From positions 1 through 41,858 of the forward strand of contig NZ_JACHOU010000028.1 in NCBI RefSeq assembly GCF_014206975.1: a stretch of DNA of 41,858 bases. Reading direction: 5' to 3'. Source of the stretch: Aminobacter aganoensis. Its GTDB lineage: Bacteria > Pseudomonadota > Alphaproteobacteria > Rhizobiales > Rhizobiaceae. Shown here piece by piece: positions 41,748 through 41,858 of the stretch (positions are counted from its first letter, which is position 1; each line of letters starts with the position of its first letter). Below the pieces are notes generated by a model, which was given only the letters and a program-made list of their open reading frames with translations, searched no databases and was not told where the DNA came from. A program made the translations under genes and the position numbers.

Positions 41748-41858
41748 TCAGTCTCCGTACGGCACCCAGACGTTCTTCACTTCGACGGCACGGCGGAGGA
41801 AGGCTTCGCCTTGTGCGGTTGGCCAGTCGAGGCTGCGGCCGTGGCCGGTCCAGACGCG
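41748..41858 (-). CDS. Aldehyde dehydrogenase, C-terminal end (partial)
   Basis: Only the last 36 residues are in the window, ending VEVKNVWVPYGD before TGA at 41748. The V-K-N-(V/I)-W-V ending preceded by GHGRSLDWP is characteristic of the NAD(P)-dependent aldehyde dehydrogenase superfamily C-terminus. The gene runs off the right edge. The substrate cannot be told. Confidence 0.75.
   Translation of the reverse strand, partial: RVWTGHGRSLDWPTAQGEAFLRRAVEVKNVWVPYGD

Overview
The window is a stretch of a GC-rich alphaproteobacterial chromosome. Gene content, protein style and the RlmE / Ppx-GppA pair point to Rhizobiales, most likely a Mesorhizobium- or Aminobacter-like member of Phyllobacteriaceae; this placement is an inference from recognised families, not from a search. 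The largest structure is an 18.0-kb integrated element (14015-32022) inserted in the 3' end of a tRNA-Gln(CTG) gene.

Left chromosomal arm (1-14031). The 3' end of an IS630-type transposase abuts aspS. Then come a GNAT acetyltransferase, an MFS transporter, ribonuclease D, a MAPEG membrane protein, an unrecognised 364-aa protein, a small membrane protein coupled to guaB (IMP dehydrogenase), a 14-TM drug-type MFS transporter, the coupled pair ppx/gppA-like and rlmE, a YbhN-like membrane protein and the tRNA.

Integrated element (14015-32022). It is bounded by a 17-bp direct repeat of the tRNA 3' end and carries a DUF6538-type tyrosine integrase next to attR. One long minus-strand operon (29165 to 18210) encodes a portal, a tail-chaperone-like protein, a fused HK97 protease/major capsid, a head-associated protein, a second chaperone-like protein, an HNH protein, a small HTH-like protein, connector, gp10, DUF3168 and head-closure proteins, TerS, TerL and a tape-measure protein with a lysozyme-like domain. 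I see no tail-tube protein, baseplate or fibre, holin, replication gene or recognisable repressor. The element is therefore either a decayed, rearranged siphophage or a capsid-encoding satellite-like element. Between the tape-measure gene and the regulatory end lies about 0.75 kb without a convincing gene. On the minus strand it is packed with perfect hairpins, flanked by a 16-bp direct repeat and closed by a strong intrinsic terminator; it is my best candidate for a large structured RNA. The attL end carries AT-richer cargo: a Cys-rich protein and a two-gene unit (DUF4747-like protein plus a four-TM protein) that looks like a defence or moron cassette. Another AT-rich four-TM protein sits beside the integrase.

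Right chromosomal arm (32023-41858). After attR there is a scar zone with gene fragments, then a 957-aa autotransporter, a divergent MarR locus (FAD monooxygenase plus MFS exporter against marR, with two copies of an ATGTG-N7-CACAT palindrome), decayed ferredoxin and ferredoxin-reductase genes, a ribokinase / nucleoside deoxyribosyltransferase pair, and the C-terminal end of an aldehyde dehydrogenase running out of the window.
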